Source: Saccharopolyspora shandongensis
GTDB taxonomy: Bacteria > Actinomycetota > Actinomycetes > Mycobacteriales > Pseudonocardiaceae
NCBI RefSeq assembly: GCF_900106995.1
Contig: NZ_FNOK01000021.1
Coordinates: 82,378-146,377, forward strand
Length of the DNA: 64,000 nucleotides
Direction: 5' to 3'
A model generated the notes under the pieces. That model was not told the origin of the DNA. It did not search any database and saw only the letters and a list, made by a program, of their open reading frames with translations. This document shows positions 20,141 through 28,532 of the stretch, one piece after another. Position numbers and translations under genes: made by a program. Position 1 is the first letter of the stretch, and every line of letters begins with the position of its first letter.

Positions 20141-21207
20141 GCCGAGCGCACCGCCTTCTCCGCGTCGTGCCCGGCACCGTAGAGCTCCACCGCCGAGTTC
20201 GTGGTCGCCTCCGCGGCCTCCTTGAAGTTGGTGTTCGGCCGCATCTGCGTGGTCAGCGCGTGATACCAGATGTGTCCGGCCTGCTCCCAGGAGTACCCGT
20301 CGAGCCTGGTGGCCACCAGGAAGAATGCCTTGTTCGGGATGCCCGAATTGATGTGCACCCCGCCGTGGTCGTGCCGTGGGTCGTTGTCGTCGGGCAGGTC
20401 GACGTACTGGTCCATGTGTGCGGGTTGGCCATCGTTGTCGAAGGCCGTGCCTGGCGCCTTCAACGACCGCAGCGCCTTGCCTCGCAGTTCGCTGCCCAGG
20501 ATGCCCTCGCCGACCAGCCAGTCGGCCTCGTCCGGGGTCTCCTTGGCGATGTACTGCTTGACCATCGACCCGAACACGTCGGCGGTGGACTCGTTGAGCG
20601 CACCTGACTGCTTGCTGTAGCGCAGACCAGCGGTGAACTGCACGACGCCATGGGTGATCTCGTGCGCCACCACCGCGATGTCCCGGGTCAGGCTGCCCTT
20701 GGCCATGATGAGGCCGCTGCCGTCACCGTAGACCATCTGCAGCCCGTTCCAGAACGCATTGTCGAAGTCGGTTCCGAAGTGGACGCTCGAGATGAGCTCC
20801 ATGCCCTCGCCGTCGACGCTGTTGCGCTGGTACACGTCGCGATAGAAGTCGTGGGTGTGGTCGGCGTTGTCGAACGCTTGGTTCACGGCATCGTCGTCCA
20901 CGAGTTGACCGCCTTCGCTGCGCCGGAGGACGCCGGGGAGGTCTTCGTGCCCGCCGTGCTGCACGTCGTAGACGGTTTTGCGTTCCTTCGTCGTGGGGTT
21001 CAGCGAGGCGAGGTCCGTCGAGGTGATGCCGAGTTGCTGGAACATCTGCGTGATGACGGTGCGTTTCGTGCGCATCGCGATCGATGTCCCGATGGTGCGC
21101 AGCGCGGTCTCCCGCAGTTCCTCGTCGCCACGCATCGCGAGGTCGGCGAGCACGTACTGTGGCAGGATGCTGCATGGCGCGCCGGTGTGGTGGCTGGTTC
21201 GTCTCAT
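20116..21207 (-). CDS. Protealysin-type M4 metalloprotease
   Basis: A 363-residue zinc protease of the thermolysin family. The short N-terminal propeptide carries the protealysin signature (CSILPQYVL near residues 12-20) instead of a long FTP propeptide, and no signal peptide is visible. The catalytic HEITH motif is near residue 182, the third zinc ligand glutamate lies in NESTADVFG about 20 residues later, and the second histidine region is HINSGIPN near 285. The ATG at 21207 has an AAGGAG site. Protealysin-like enzymes are made as inactive precursors and are not always secreted; here the overlapping emfourin gene suggests activity is held in check inside the cell. Confidence 0.9.
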   Translation of the reverse strand: MRRTSHHTGAPCSILPQYVLADLAMRGDEELRETALRTIGTSIAMRTKRTVITQMFQQLGITSTDLASLNPTTKERKTVYDVQHGGHEDLPGVLRRSEGGQLVDDDAVNQAFDNADHTHDFYRDVYQRNSVDGEGMELISSVHFGTDFDNAFWNGLQMVYGDGSGLIMAKGSLTRDIAVVAHEITHGVVQFTAGLRYSKQSGALNESTADVFGSMVKQYIAKETPDEADWLVGEGILGSELRGKALRSLKAPGTAFDNDGQPAHMDQYVDLPDDNDPRHDHGGVHINSGIPNKAFFLVATRLDGYSWEQAGHIWYHALTTQMRPNTNFKEAAEATTNSAVELYGAGHDAEKAVRSAWKEVGVR

Positions 21208-21496
21208 TGCTGTGCTCCTTCGGTTGCGAAGCCCGAAACTCTCGGCTGTACCGGTCACGGACCGTGCCCGAAGTCGTTGTCCACGGTATTGAGCAGCAGT
21301 CCGCCGAAGTACGCGCTGGGGGTGCGTCGTCGGGGCTGCCAGGCTCGTTCCTGAACGCTCAAGTGCGAGGAACCCCATGCAATTACCGTGCCATCACGCG
21401 AAGAACCTCCAGCGCCAATATCCTCTTCCTTGCGGTGAGTGCGGGAAGCTGCTCGGTTGTCCACCGCCGGGGCTGCGTCTCGCTCTGGCGCTGATT

Positions 21497-21877
21497 TCAG
21501 GGTGGTCGGCGGCGCAGGTGCCCAACCAGGGGCGAACGTCCCCGGGCCGGGATTCCGCCGCTGCGCAACACAGCCCTCTTTGCTGGCTTTGTGCAGCGCC
21601 GACCTCCGAGGCGATCGCGTTCCCGCATGCGGAACGCCTCGAAGTCGATCACGTTGGCGGGCCGTGGTTTCAGAGGCGCGGCCTGTCCAAGTGTGCGGTG
21701 GGAGCGGTGCGGGTTATGAAAATCTTCGTACTCGCGGAGCAGTCGCATCAGGTGGGGCAGATTCCAGATCAGCGTGCGGTCGGTAAGTTCGGCACGCAGG
21801 CCCCGCGCTGGATCAGAGGCGTCCACAGTGTACGAGGAACGAATGTCTCGGACCGGCCTGCCGCCAGGGGTATCCAC
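21497..21877 (-). pseudogene. C-terminal fragment of an integrase-core (rve) transposase
   Basis: The frame reads LMRLLREYEDFHNPHRSHRT followed by LGQAAPL, the typical C-terminus of rve-type transposases of the IS3/IS481 kind. It lacks the DDE catalytic domain that should precede it. Sequence after ERDRLGG is non-homologous. The relic sits between the M4 protease and pobA and shows past insertion and decay. Surrounding sequence from 21255 to 21496 holds nothing I can name. Confidence 0.7.
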
Positions 21878-21923
21878 GCGCGGCCCTCGTCGTGCCGCGA
21901 TCCGGTCGCGGCCGCGCGGCTGA

Positions 21924-23090
21924 TCAGTTCAGGCCGGCCATGAACTCGCCGAGCAGGCGGTTCGCCGTACTCGAAGTGAACAGGCGCTCGAAGTCGGCGC
22001 GCGCCACCTGATGCCGGAACTCCCCTCGGTGGGTCGGGTCACCGGCGTCGTGGACGGTGTCGGTCCACCACGCCGCGAAGGCCTGGTAGTTCCACACGTC
22101 GCGCAGGCGCGTGGCGGAGTAGCCGTCGAGCAGGCTCGGATCGCCGTTCTTGTAGTAGTGGACCACAGCGTCGGCGAAGACGTCGGCGTCGTGCAGGGCG
22201 AGGTTCATGCCCTTCGCGCTCATCGGCGGGACGATGTGCGCGGCGTCGCCGAGCAGGTGGAGCCGGCCGTGGCTCAGCGGGCTGTACACCTCGCTCCGAA
22301 GCGGCACCACCTGCTTCTCGATGATCGTGCCCTTCGTGGCCAGCGGTTCGCCGAACCGCGCCTCGAGCTCGCTCCAGATGCGCTCGTCCGGCCAATCCGC
22401 GGTCGTGTCGTCGAGCGGGCACTGGAGGTAGAACCGGCTCGCCCGCGGTCCGCGCGCGAACTGGCCCGCGAACCCGCGCGAGTGGATCGCCATCATCGCC
22501 TGGTGGTTGCCCGGTGCGTCCGCCAAGACGACCAGCCACCCGTATCCGTATTCGTGCGAGTGGCGGGTGATCCGGTCCCCGGGGATGGCAGCCCGGGTCG
22601 CACCACGGTCACCATCGCACCCGGCGACGAAGTCGCATTCGATGATCGACCCGTCGCTGAGCCGGACGCGCGGGCGTTCGCCATCGATGTCCTCCACGGA
22701 CACCTCGGAATCGAACCGCAGGTCGCCTCCGTCCTGTTCGAACACGGTGATGAGGTTCCGGACCAGCACCTGCTGTGGGCAGAACCGCCCGTCCCGGTGG
22801 TCGTCCGCGGCGAACTCCAGCTGCCGAATCTCCCCGTCGACGCGGAAGCCGAGCCTGGGCTCGACGGGGGCGCCGCCGATGACCCGGTCTTCGAGGCCTC
22901 GTTTCCGGAACACGCGGGCCGCCCGGGTATCGATGACCCCGGCGCGCTGCCGTTGCTCGACGTACTCGCGGCTGCGCCGTTCGGCAACGACACAGTCGAT
23001 TCCCTCGCTCAGCAGGAAGTTGCCGAGCGCGAGTCCGGACACGCCGGCTCCCACGATCACGATGGACTTGTGCTCGTTTGCAGTAGACAT
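21924..23090 (-). CDS. pobA: 4-hydroxybenzoate 3-monooxygenase
   Basis: A 388-residue FAD-dependent group A hydroxylase. It has GAGVSGLALG at residue 16, a DG-type motif in the FVAGCDGDRG region near 160, and the FAD-ribityl motif GDAAHIVPPMSAKGMN near 285, which closely matches p-hydroxybenzoate hydroxylase. Family members convert 4-hydroxybenzoate to protocatechuate with NAD(P)H and O2. The ATG at 23090 has a GAGGAG site. It is divergent from an AraC regulator, the usual pobA/pobR layout. No protocatechuate ring-cleavage genes are adjacent, so the product must be used elsewhere. Confidence 0.85.
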   Translation of the reverse strand: MSTANEHKSIVIVGAGVSGLALGNFLLSEGIDCVVAERRSREYVEQRQRAGVIDTRAARVFRKRGLEDRVIGGAPVEPRLGFRVDGEIRQLEFAADDHRDGRFCPQQVLVRNLITVFEQDGGDLRFDSEVSVEDIDGERPRVRLSDGSIIECDFVAGCDGDRGATRAAIPGDRITRHSHEYGYGWLVVLADAPGNHQAMMAIHSRGFAGQFARGPRASRFYLQCPLDDTTADWPDERIWSELEARFGEPLATKGTIIEKQVVPLRSEVYSPLSHGRLHLLGDAAHIVPPMSAKGMNLALHDADVFADAVVHYYKNGDPSLLDGYSATRLRDVWNYQAFAAWWTDTVHDAGDPTHRGEFRHQVARADFERLFTSSTANRLLGEFMAGLN

Positions 23091-23171
23091 GGCATTTCTC
23101 CTCGGCGAAGCAATGATCATCTTCAGTCTCACCGAGCTCGCGACTTCGTACTACCGGTATCCTGACGCTCT

Positions 23172-23951
23172 ATGCTGGAATCCCGCCAACATCCGCCGTC
23201 CGGCGTCGCCGATCTTCTCGCGGTTCGGGGATCCATGGCCCACGGGCAGGTGGTGGGGACGCATTCCCACGCCCAGGGACAGCTGCTTTACCCCGCTGCG
23301 GGCGCGCTCGCGACCACGACGGAGCGGGGCACCTGGCTCGCCCCGGCGAACCGGATCACCTGGACGCCCCCGGGGTTCGAGCATTCCCACAGGGCCTTCG
23401 GCGAGACCGAGATCAGGCGCATCGACCTGCCTACCCGGTTCTGCCGCTTCCTCCCTGCTCGACCGTCCGTCTTCGCCGTGACACCGCTGCTGCGCGAGGC
23501 ACTCCTGGCGCTCAGCGATGGGCACCCTCGCGGTCCGGGGCCCCGTCACCGGCTCCGCGGGCTGATCATCGACGAGCTCACCGGCGCCCCGCCGCAGGAG
23601 CTGTACCTGCCCGAGCCGGCCGACGACCGGCTGCGTGTGGTGACCTCACTGCTCCACGCCGACCCGGGGAGTTCCGCGACGTTGCGCGAACTCGGGCGGA
23701 CCGCCGGCGCCAGCGAGAGGGTGCTCAGCCGGCTTTTCCAGGACGAGCTCGGCGTGAGCTTCCGGCAGTGGCGGAGCATGCTCCGCGTCCAGCACGCCCT
23801 CGTCCTTCTCGGAGACGGCCACTCGGTGACCACCATTTCGTCCCGGCTGGGCTGGGCGAATCCCACTAGCTTCATCGAAGCGTTCGTCGCCGTCGTCGGT
23901 GAAACACCCGGCCGTTACCAAGCCGAACTACGGCGCACGGGTGCGCCGTAA
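23172..23951 (+). CDS. AraC-family regulator, probable PobR
   Basis: A 259-residue regulator with an N-terminal cupin sensor (HSHAQGQL near residue 30, then PGFEHSH) and two C-terminal AraC helix-turn-helix segments (about 165-255; ATLRELGRTAGASERVLSRL and a second HTH near VTTISSRLGW). It is divergent from pobA over 81 bp, so it is probably its 4-hydroxybenzoate-responsive activator. There is no Shine-Dalgarno before the ATG, and a TATCCT -10-like hexamer at 23158-23163 lies just 9 bp upstream, so the transcript may be leaderless. Confidence 0.85.
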   Translation: MLESRQHPPSGVADLLAVRGSMAHGQVVGTHSHAQGQLLYPAAGALATTTERGTWLAPANRITWTPPGFEHSHRAFGETEIRRIDLPTRFCRFLPARPSVFAVTPLLREALLALSDGHPRGPGPRHRLRGLIIDELTGAPPQELYLPEPADDRLRVVTSLLHADPGSSATLRELGRTAGASERVLSRLFQDELGVSFRQWRSMLRVQHALVLLGDGHSVTTISSRLGWANPTSFIEAFVAVVGETPGRYQAELRRTGAP

Positions 23952-24041
23952 ACCCTGTCGGCGCGAGGCGGATGACCAGCGACAGGACGGTGGTTCGAAT
24001 CGCTTCCGTGGTCTGCGCTCGCCGCTCGCTGGATATTGGCT

Positions 24042-24088
24042 CACTACTCTGTGATACTTTGTAGTGGTACTCGGTACTACGAAGTACC
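24042..24088. promoter_or_regulatory. Candidate PadR operator: two inverted repeats
   Basis: Upstream of the PadR gene are cactac (24042-24047) and gtagtg (24061-24066), and a tighter perfect repeat ggtact-acga-agtacc at 24073-24088. The second ends 22 bp before the start codon and would block initiation, consistent with autorepression. Assignment to PadR is by position. Confidence 0.55.
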
Positions 24089-24110
24089 GGGAGATCGAAG
24101 AGGGCCCACG

Positions 24111-24437
24111 ATGGACGATCTGACGGAGATGCTGAAGGGCACGCTTGAGGGCTGCGTGCTTGAAATCATCGGCAGCGAGGAGACCTACGGGTACGCCATC
24201 ACGCGTCGGCTGAACGAACTCGGTTTCGCCGACGTCGTCGAGGGGACGGTGTACACCATCTTGCTGCGGCTGGAGAAGAACGGGCTCGTCCAGGTGACGA
24301 AACGGCCATCCGGGATGGGGCCGCCGCGCAAGTTCTATGCGCTCAACGACGCGGGGCGCGAAGAACTCGCGGCGTTCTGGGCGAAATGGGAATACATCAC
24401 ATCACGGATCGACCAGCTCAAGGAGGGCGGGAAATGA
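24111..24437 (+). CDS. PadR-family transcriptional regulator
   Basis: A 108-residue winged-helix repressor. The PadR core spans residues 5-85 (LKGTLEGCVLEII, then ETYGYAI, then VEGTVYTILLRLEKNGLV), with a short C-terminal helix. The ATG at 24111 is preferred; the longer upstream frame would run through the operator repeats. The stop overlaps the ATG of the next gene by 4 bp. The PadR-DUF1048-DUF1048 order is a recurrent actinobacterial/firmicute operon in which PadR probably represses the DUF1048 pair. Confidence 0.88.
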   Translation: MDDLTEMLKGTLEGCVLEIIGSEETYGYAITRRLNELGFADVVEGTVYTILLRLEKNGLVQVTKRPSGMGPPRKFYALNDAGREELAAFWAKWEYITSRIDQLKEGGK

Positions 24438-24790
24438 ACTTCTGGGAGACCCTGACAGGCAGCGATCTCACCAGGGAATGGAAGGCGTTCGAAGCCCGGG
24501 CCGAGGTATTGCCGGCCGACTACCGGGCGGCGTGGGAACAGATCAAGGTTCACCTCTCTCCCTACGCGGGCTTCACGGGTCGCAACCTGATGCCGATCCT
24601 CGACGGTGCCCTGGGGCTGCTCGAAGAAACAGCGTCGGATGGGCAGAGCATTCACGAGGTGCTGGGCGAGGAAATCAAGGGCTTCTGCGCGGCGCTGGCC
24701 GGCGGAGAAGGGGCTCGAAACTATCGCGACCGGTGGCGCAAGCAGTTGAACAGGAACGTCGCAAGGAAATTGGGCCGGCTAGGAGGCTGA
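24434..24790 (+). CDS. DUF1048 protein (copy 1)
   Basis: A 118-residue, charge-rich all-helical DUF1048 protein (WKAFEARAEVLPADYRAAWE, then the ILDGALGLLEE region). No membrane segment or catalytic motif is visible. It starts on an AAGGAGGG site inside the end of the PadR gene (4-bp overlap) and ends 1 bp before the second DUF1048 gene. Function is unknown. The family is consistently PadR-linked, which suggests a stress- or ligand-induced role. Confidence 0.82.
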   Translation: MNFWETLTGSDLTREWKAFEARAEVLPADYRAAWEQIKVHLSPYAGFTGRNLMPILDGALGLLEETASDGQSIHEVLGEEIKGFCAALAGGEGARNYRDRWRKQLNRNVARKLGRLGG

Positions 24791-24791
24791 C

Positions 24792-25118
24792 GTGGGCATC
24801 CAGGACATCATCGAGGGCAAGAAGCAGTGGCGGGCGCACATGGCGCGGGTCAAGGCGCTCCCGCCGGACTACCAGATCGTCTACAAGGAGATTCAGCGGT
24901 ACCTCTTCAAGGTCGGACCGATCGACTTGCCTGACGGGCCCCTGCTCTCGGGGGTTGTCGATTTCTTCGAGGAGGGCGTCGCGACCAACAGGGGAGTCCT
25001 GGAACTCATCGGCAACGACGTCGCTGCCTTCTGCGACGACCTGGTCAAGGACTCGCGCACCTACGCGGACATCTATCAGGAGTCCGTCAGCGGGAAACTC
25101 GGCACGGCAGAGAAGTAA
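24792..25118 (+). CDS. DUF1048 protein (copy 2)
   Basis: A 108-residue DUF1048 protein with the same helical layout as its neighbour (MARVKALPPDYQIVYKEIQR, then GVVDFFEEGVATNRGVLELIG). It keeps the ALPPDY-like turn and the acidic C-terminal helix. The GTG start sits 1 bp after the preceding stop. Having two different DUF1048 copies in one operon suggests a heteromer; this is inference. Confidence 0.82.
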   Translation: MGIQDIIEGKKQWRAHMARVKALPPDYQIVYKEIQRYLFKVGPIDLPDGPLLSGVVDFFEEGVATNRGVLELIGNDVAAFCDDLVKDSRTYADIYQESVSGKLGTAEK

Positions 25119-25260
25119 CACCCGTCGACCGGTGCTGGCGGGGTTCTTCGATGGGGGAGCCGAAGGAGAACATCGGGCCCCTGACCGTCGACAGCCTGCT
25201 TGCCGCCGCGCGCGCCGAGCCATCGATGGCGGTACCCGGGCGACAAACCGTTACGAGAGA

Positions 25261-26544
25261 ATGGATATCCGAATGACAACCGATCAGGGCCGCGACAACG
25301 CCTCCGTGAGCGGTGGCGGTGACGACCTCGAGCACGGTGTAGAGGAAGGCTGGGGAAAGCTCGCTGACGCGTTCCGCGCGAACTTCGAGGCCCCCGGCGA
25401 GGTCGGCGCGGCGTGCAGCGTCTACGTGGGCGGCCGCCCCGTCGCCAACCTGTGGGGCGGGCTCGCCGATCGCGAGGCGAACCGACCGTGGCGCAAGAAC
25501 ACCATCGTCAAGGTCGCATCCACGACGAAGGGCGCTACCGCGATCTGCGCCCATCTGCTGGCACAGCGCGGTGAGCTGGATCTGGACGCCCCGGTGGCCC
25601 GGTACTGGCCGGAGTTCGGCGCTAACGGCAAGGAACAGATCAAAGTGCGCTGGCTGCTGTCGCACCAGGCCGGTCTCCCGCTCGTCGACGGACCGCTGAC
25701 GTTCGAGCAGGCGTGCGCGTGGCACCCGGTCATCCGTGCACTCGAGGCGCAGAAGCCGCTGTGGCAGCCGGGCACCGAGCACGTCTACCACGCCGTCACC
25801 TACGGGTTTCTGGTCGGGGAGGTCGTGCGCCGGATCACCGGCAAGTCACTCGGCACGTTCTTCGCTGAGGAGGTGGCCGCCCCGCTCGGGCTGAGCGCCT
25901 GGATCGGACTGCCCGAGGAACACGAGGAACGGGTGTCCCAGCTCCACTTCACCGATGCGTTCAGCGTGGAGGAGCTGCTCGCCGGGCTGATCAAGGTCAC
26001 TGGGCTCGATGCGGACACGGTCACCGCCTGGGTCGAATCCATGTGGAGCCCGGGCTCGATCCAGATGCGCGCCGCCGAGCTCGGCGGTGCCTTGGACAAC
26101 GCGTCCGGGGAGTACATGTCGACGCGTGCCTGGCGCGCGGCGGAGTTCCCGGCCGCGAACATGCTCGCGGACGCGCGTTCGTTGGCGCGGATGTACGCCG
26201 CCACGGTCAGCGACGTCGACGGGGTTCGGCTGCTCGATCCGTCAACGGTCGAGAGGATGGCAGTCGTCCAGACCGACAAGACGCGGATGTACGGGCTGCC
26301 GCCGGGTCTGGACATCCCGGCCGACCGCTCCTTCTACATGTCGCTGGGGTTCTGGCGAGCATGCCCTCCGGTGCCGATGATCGGGCCGGGGTCGTTCGGC
26401 CACCCGGGCTCCGGCGGATCGATCGCCCTCGCCGACCCCGATGCCGGTGTCGGCTTCGGCTACGTCACGAACCTCTGGAACTTCCGGTCCGACGACCCGC
26501 GGGCGTCGAACCTGGCCAAGGCCGTCCGGTCCTGCCTTGGTTGA
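25261..26544 (+). CDS. Serine hydrolase of the beta-lactamase/EstB family
   Basis: A 427-residue class C beta-lactamase-like esterase. The serine nucleophile lies in STTK near residue 86, the tyrosine motif in YHAVTYG near 180, and the third motif is HPGSGGS near 380. No signal peptide or lipobox is present, so it is probably a cytoplasmic esterase rather than a lactamase. The ATG at 25261 is preceded by gagaga; a second in-frame ATG at 25273 is possible. It follows the PadR operon by 142 bp on the same strand. The substrate is unknown. Confidence 0.82.
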   Translation: MDIRMTTDQGRDNASVSGGGDDLEHGVEEGWGKLADAFRANFEAPGEVGAACSVYVGGRPVANLWGGLADREANRPWRKNTIVKVASTTKGATAICAHLLAQRGELDLDAPVARYWPEFGANGKEQIKVRWLLSHQAGLPLVDGPLTFEQACAWHPVIRALEAQKPLWQPGTEHVYHAVTYGFLVGEVVRRITGKSLGTFFAEEVAAPLGLSAWIGLPEEHEERVSQLHFTDAFSVEELLAGLIKVTGLDADTVTAWVESMWSPGSIQMRAAELGGALDNASGEYMSTRAWRAAEFPAANMLADARSLARMYAATVSDVDGVRLLDPSTVERMAVVQTDKTRMYGLPPGLDIPADRSFYMSLGFWRACPPVPMIGPGSFGHPGSGGSIALADPDAGVGFGYVTNLWNFRSDDPRASNLAKAVRSCLG

Positions 26545-26554
26545 GACAGCCCTC

Positions 26555-26836
26555 GTGGGGCGGGACACCGAGTACGCCAGACCTCCGATCTTGCTAACCG
26601 TCCAGCAGCAACTGGAAAAGCGTCTGTCCGAAGGGCTGGGCGAACAGACCTGGCGCGAATCCGGGCTCGGCGCCCCCACCGACATCGACACGCTCCACCA
26701 GCGCATCAACCAGCTCGAGCAGCACAACCTCGACCTGCAGCAGCAACTCGACGAACGCGCCGACGATCTTGCCGCCGCCCGCGCCACCAACCGCGAACTC
26801 ATGACCCGGTTCAACACATCAACCCAGCCCCGGTAG
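26555..26836 (+). pseudogene. Coiled-coil fragment of a mobile-element accessory protein
   Basis: The frame encodes about 90 residues with LGEQTWRESGLGAPTDI followed by a leucine/glutamine-rich coiled coil (LEQHNLDLQQQLDERADDL) and a terminal NRELM. This pattern is common in small proteins encoded beside site-specific integrases (DUF6262-like). The N-terminal part is missing and the frame overlaps the serine hydrolase end, so it looks like a truncated relic. No integrase remains nearby. Family assignment is tentative. Confidence 0.45.
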
Positions 26837-26991
26837 CAGGGTCCGAGCCGGCGCCTGTCGACTCGTGGCAACCGCCCCGAAGGAGGGCCAGCTGTAGTCA
26901 GTGTTACGGATCGTGTGCGCGTGCTCCTTTGTGGAGTGGGCGTGAGTGAGTTCATAGAGCCCGCGCCGCGGTCGCGAGTAGGTTCTTGAGC

Positions 26992-27855
26992 ATGGAGAAC
27001 GGCGGACCCAGCCGGACAGCGCTCGTCACCGCGTACGCCCGCGCCTATCACCAGATCGCTGACCGACCACAGATCTTCACCGACCCCCTGGCGGCACGTC
27101 TGCTCGGCGTCACCGCAGAGGAACTGACAGAATTGGGCACGTCCACAACCGATCTCCTCGGTGCCGGGGCAAGCGATCGGCCCCGCCGCCTGTTCTTCGC
27201 CGCCCGTGCCCGCTTCGCCGAGGACGCCGTGGCCGCGGCCATCGCCGCTGGTGTGCGGCAGGTCGTGATCCTCGGCGCGGGCCTGGACACCTTCGCCTAT
27301 CGCAATCCGCGCCCGGACTTGCGCGTCTTCGAGGTCGACCACCCCGCCACCCAAGCGTGGAAACGCGAACGCCTTGCTACGACCGGGATCGACCGCCCTG
27401 AGACGTTGACCTTCGTGCCGGTCGATTTCGAAACCCGGACGCTGGCAGCTGGATTGGAATCCGCCGGATTCAAACGGACGGACCCGGCCGTATTCGTGTG
27501 GCTCGGTGTCGTCTTCTACCTGACCCCGAACGCCGCCCACGCCACCCTCGAATACATCGCTGGTCAAGCCCAGCCGGTCGAGGTGGTCTTCGACTACCTG
27601 CAGCCTGCGGCCACCGACGAGGATCGTGCGTACCAGCGGGCACGTGCCGATCGGCTGGCCGGCGCCGGCGAACCCTTGTTCAGCTACTCCACACCGGACG
27701 ACATCGCCGCACAGCTGCACGCCCTCGGGTTCACCGGTATCGAAGACCACTCCGCCCCGGACCTCGTCGCCGGCTACCTCCACGGATCCGCAGGATTCGA
27801 GGGCGAACCACCCCGCGCACTGCGCGCGATCCGCATACTGCGCGCGAGCCGCTGA
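26992..27855 (+). CDS. Class I SAM-dependent methyltransferase (TIGR00027/LCMT-like)
   Basis: A 287-residue methyltransferase of the leucine carboxyl methyltransferase-like group common in mycobacteria and relatives. The N-terminal SRTALVTAYARAYH is family-typical, the SAM loop VVILGAGLDTFAYR is near residue 88, and EVDHPATQAWK carries the acidic residue that binds the SAM ribose. VWLGVVFYLTP near 170 completes the core. The ATG at 26992 is chosen over an upstream TTG. It stands alone between two relics. The substrate is unknown. Confidence 0.85.
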   Translation: MENGGPSRTALVTAYARAYHQIADRPQIFTDPLAARLLGVTAEELTELGTSTTDLLGAGASDRPRRLFFAARARFAEDAVAAAIAAGVRQVVILGAGLDTFAYRNPRPDLRVFEVDHPATQAWKRERLATTGIDRPETLTFVPVDFETRTLAAGLESAGFKRTDPAVFVWLGVVFYLTPNAAHATLEYIAGQAQPVEVVFDYLQPAATDEDRAYQRARADRLAGAGEPLFSYSTPDDIAAQLHALGFTGIEDHSAPDLVAGYLHGSAGFEGEPPRALRAIRILRASR

Positions 27856-28021
27856 GGATTGCCTGCCGCGCCTACTTGCACCACATCTGTCGCGACGGCT
27901 AGCACGAATATGCCAGAAAGGGGCCGTGGCCGCGCGTAATCGCTGCGACCGCTCCGCCGCGGACATCTCTCCGGTCTGTGGTGGCCTGCGTGGCCTGCCT
28001 CCGCTTGTGACGGTCGTCGGC

Positions 28022-28192
28022 AGCTTGGACGTCCTGCTGGAGGACAACGGGTAGGTGAGGAAGAGCCGCTGCACGCCCGCGACGGCGCGGCGCACGTCGT
28101 CCGCGCTGGCGGCGTCGCCGCGGAACACCTCGCCACGGACCTCGCCCAGCGCGTCGGCACGGGTCTGGGAGCGAGAAATTCGGGCAGCATGT
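28022..28192 (-). pseudogene. Internal fragment of an NmrA-like NAD(P)-binding protein
   Basis: One minus-strand frame reads SRSQTRADALGEVRGEVFRG then DAASADDVRRAVAGVQRLFL and TYPLSS. This is the second-strand region of NmrA/NAD(P)H-binding family proteins, where the new cofactor residue, the DxxD loop and the LLTYP-type strand occur. The GATG N-terminus and all C-terminal sequence are absent, and no start codon or ribosome binding site exists. It is a clear gene fossil just upstream of the CDPS locus. Confidence 0.6.
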
Positions 28193-28295
28193 CGACCCGG
28201 CGGGACCTATATGCGGGCGCCGCTTGCCCGCGCGGCGGCGCACTCGCGACGCTCGGCGTGTTGATTCTCCACACTTCCGAGAGGAACAAACGTTC

Positions 28296-28532
28296 ATGCC
28301 GAGGAAGCTCATTGTGGGCGCCGTTGCCGCCGGTGTTGTCCTGGCCGGAGCCACTGCCACCGCATCTGCCGCGCCTGCGACTGGCAATGTGGAAATTTGT
28401 GTCGATGGCGGCACGGACTACTCGGCGGTCCTTCAGCGGCCGAGCCGCGGCAACCTGGAGACCGCGGTCACCTTCCCCGGCAAGTGCAGCTCGTGGGGGC
28501 CCGAAGACGTATCCGCCGGGCTGACGCGATGA
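28296..28532 (+). CDS. Tiny secreted protein coupled to the CDPS gene
   Basis: A 78-residue precursor with a good Sec signal (KLIVGAVAAGVVLAGATATA, cleavage after ASA near residue 26) and a mature part of about 52 residues containing two cysteines (EICVDGG and PGKCSSW). A gagagga site precedes the ATG. Its stop overlaps the CDPS start codon as ATGA. Similar short actinobacterial secreted proteins usually run longer after the second cysteine, so the end could be a truncation that created the overlap. Function is unknown. Confidence 0.65.
   Translation: MPRKLIVGAVAAGVVLAGATATASAAPATGNVEICVDGGTDYSAVLQRPSRGNLETAVTFPGKCSSWGPEDVSAGLTR

Noticed and set aside
23960..24010. Possible tRNA T-arm (ggtggttcgaatc)
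   Set aside because: The flanking bases do not form the 5-bp T stem, and no D-arm, anticodon arm or acceptor stem can be drawn.
26242..28128. A 628-codon minus-strand frame
   Set aside because: Mostly antisense to the serine hydrolase and methyltransferase; only its first ~50 codons (28022-28192) resemble a protein, and those are listed as an NmrA-like relic.
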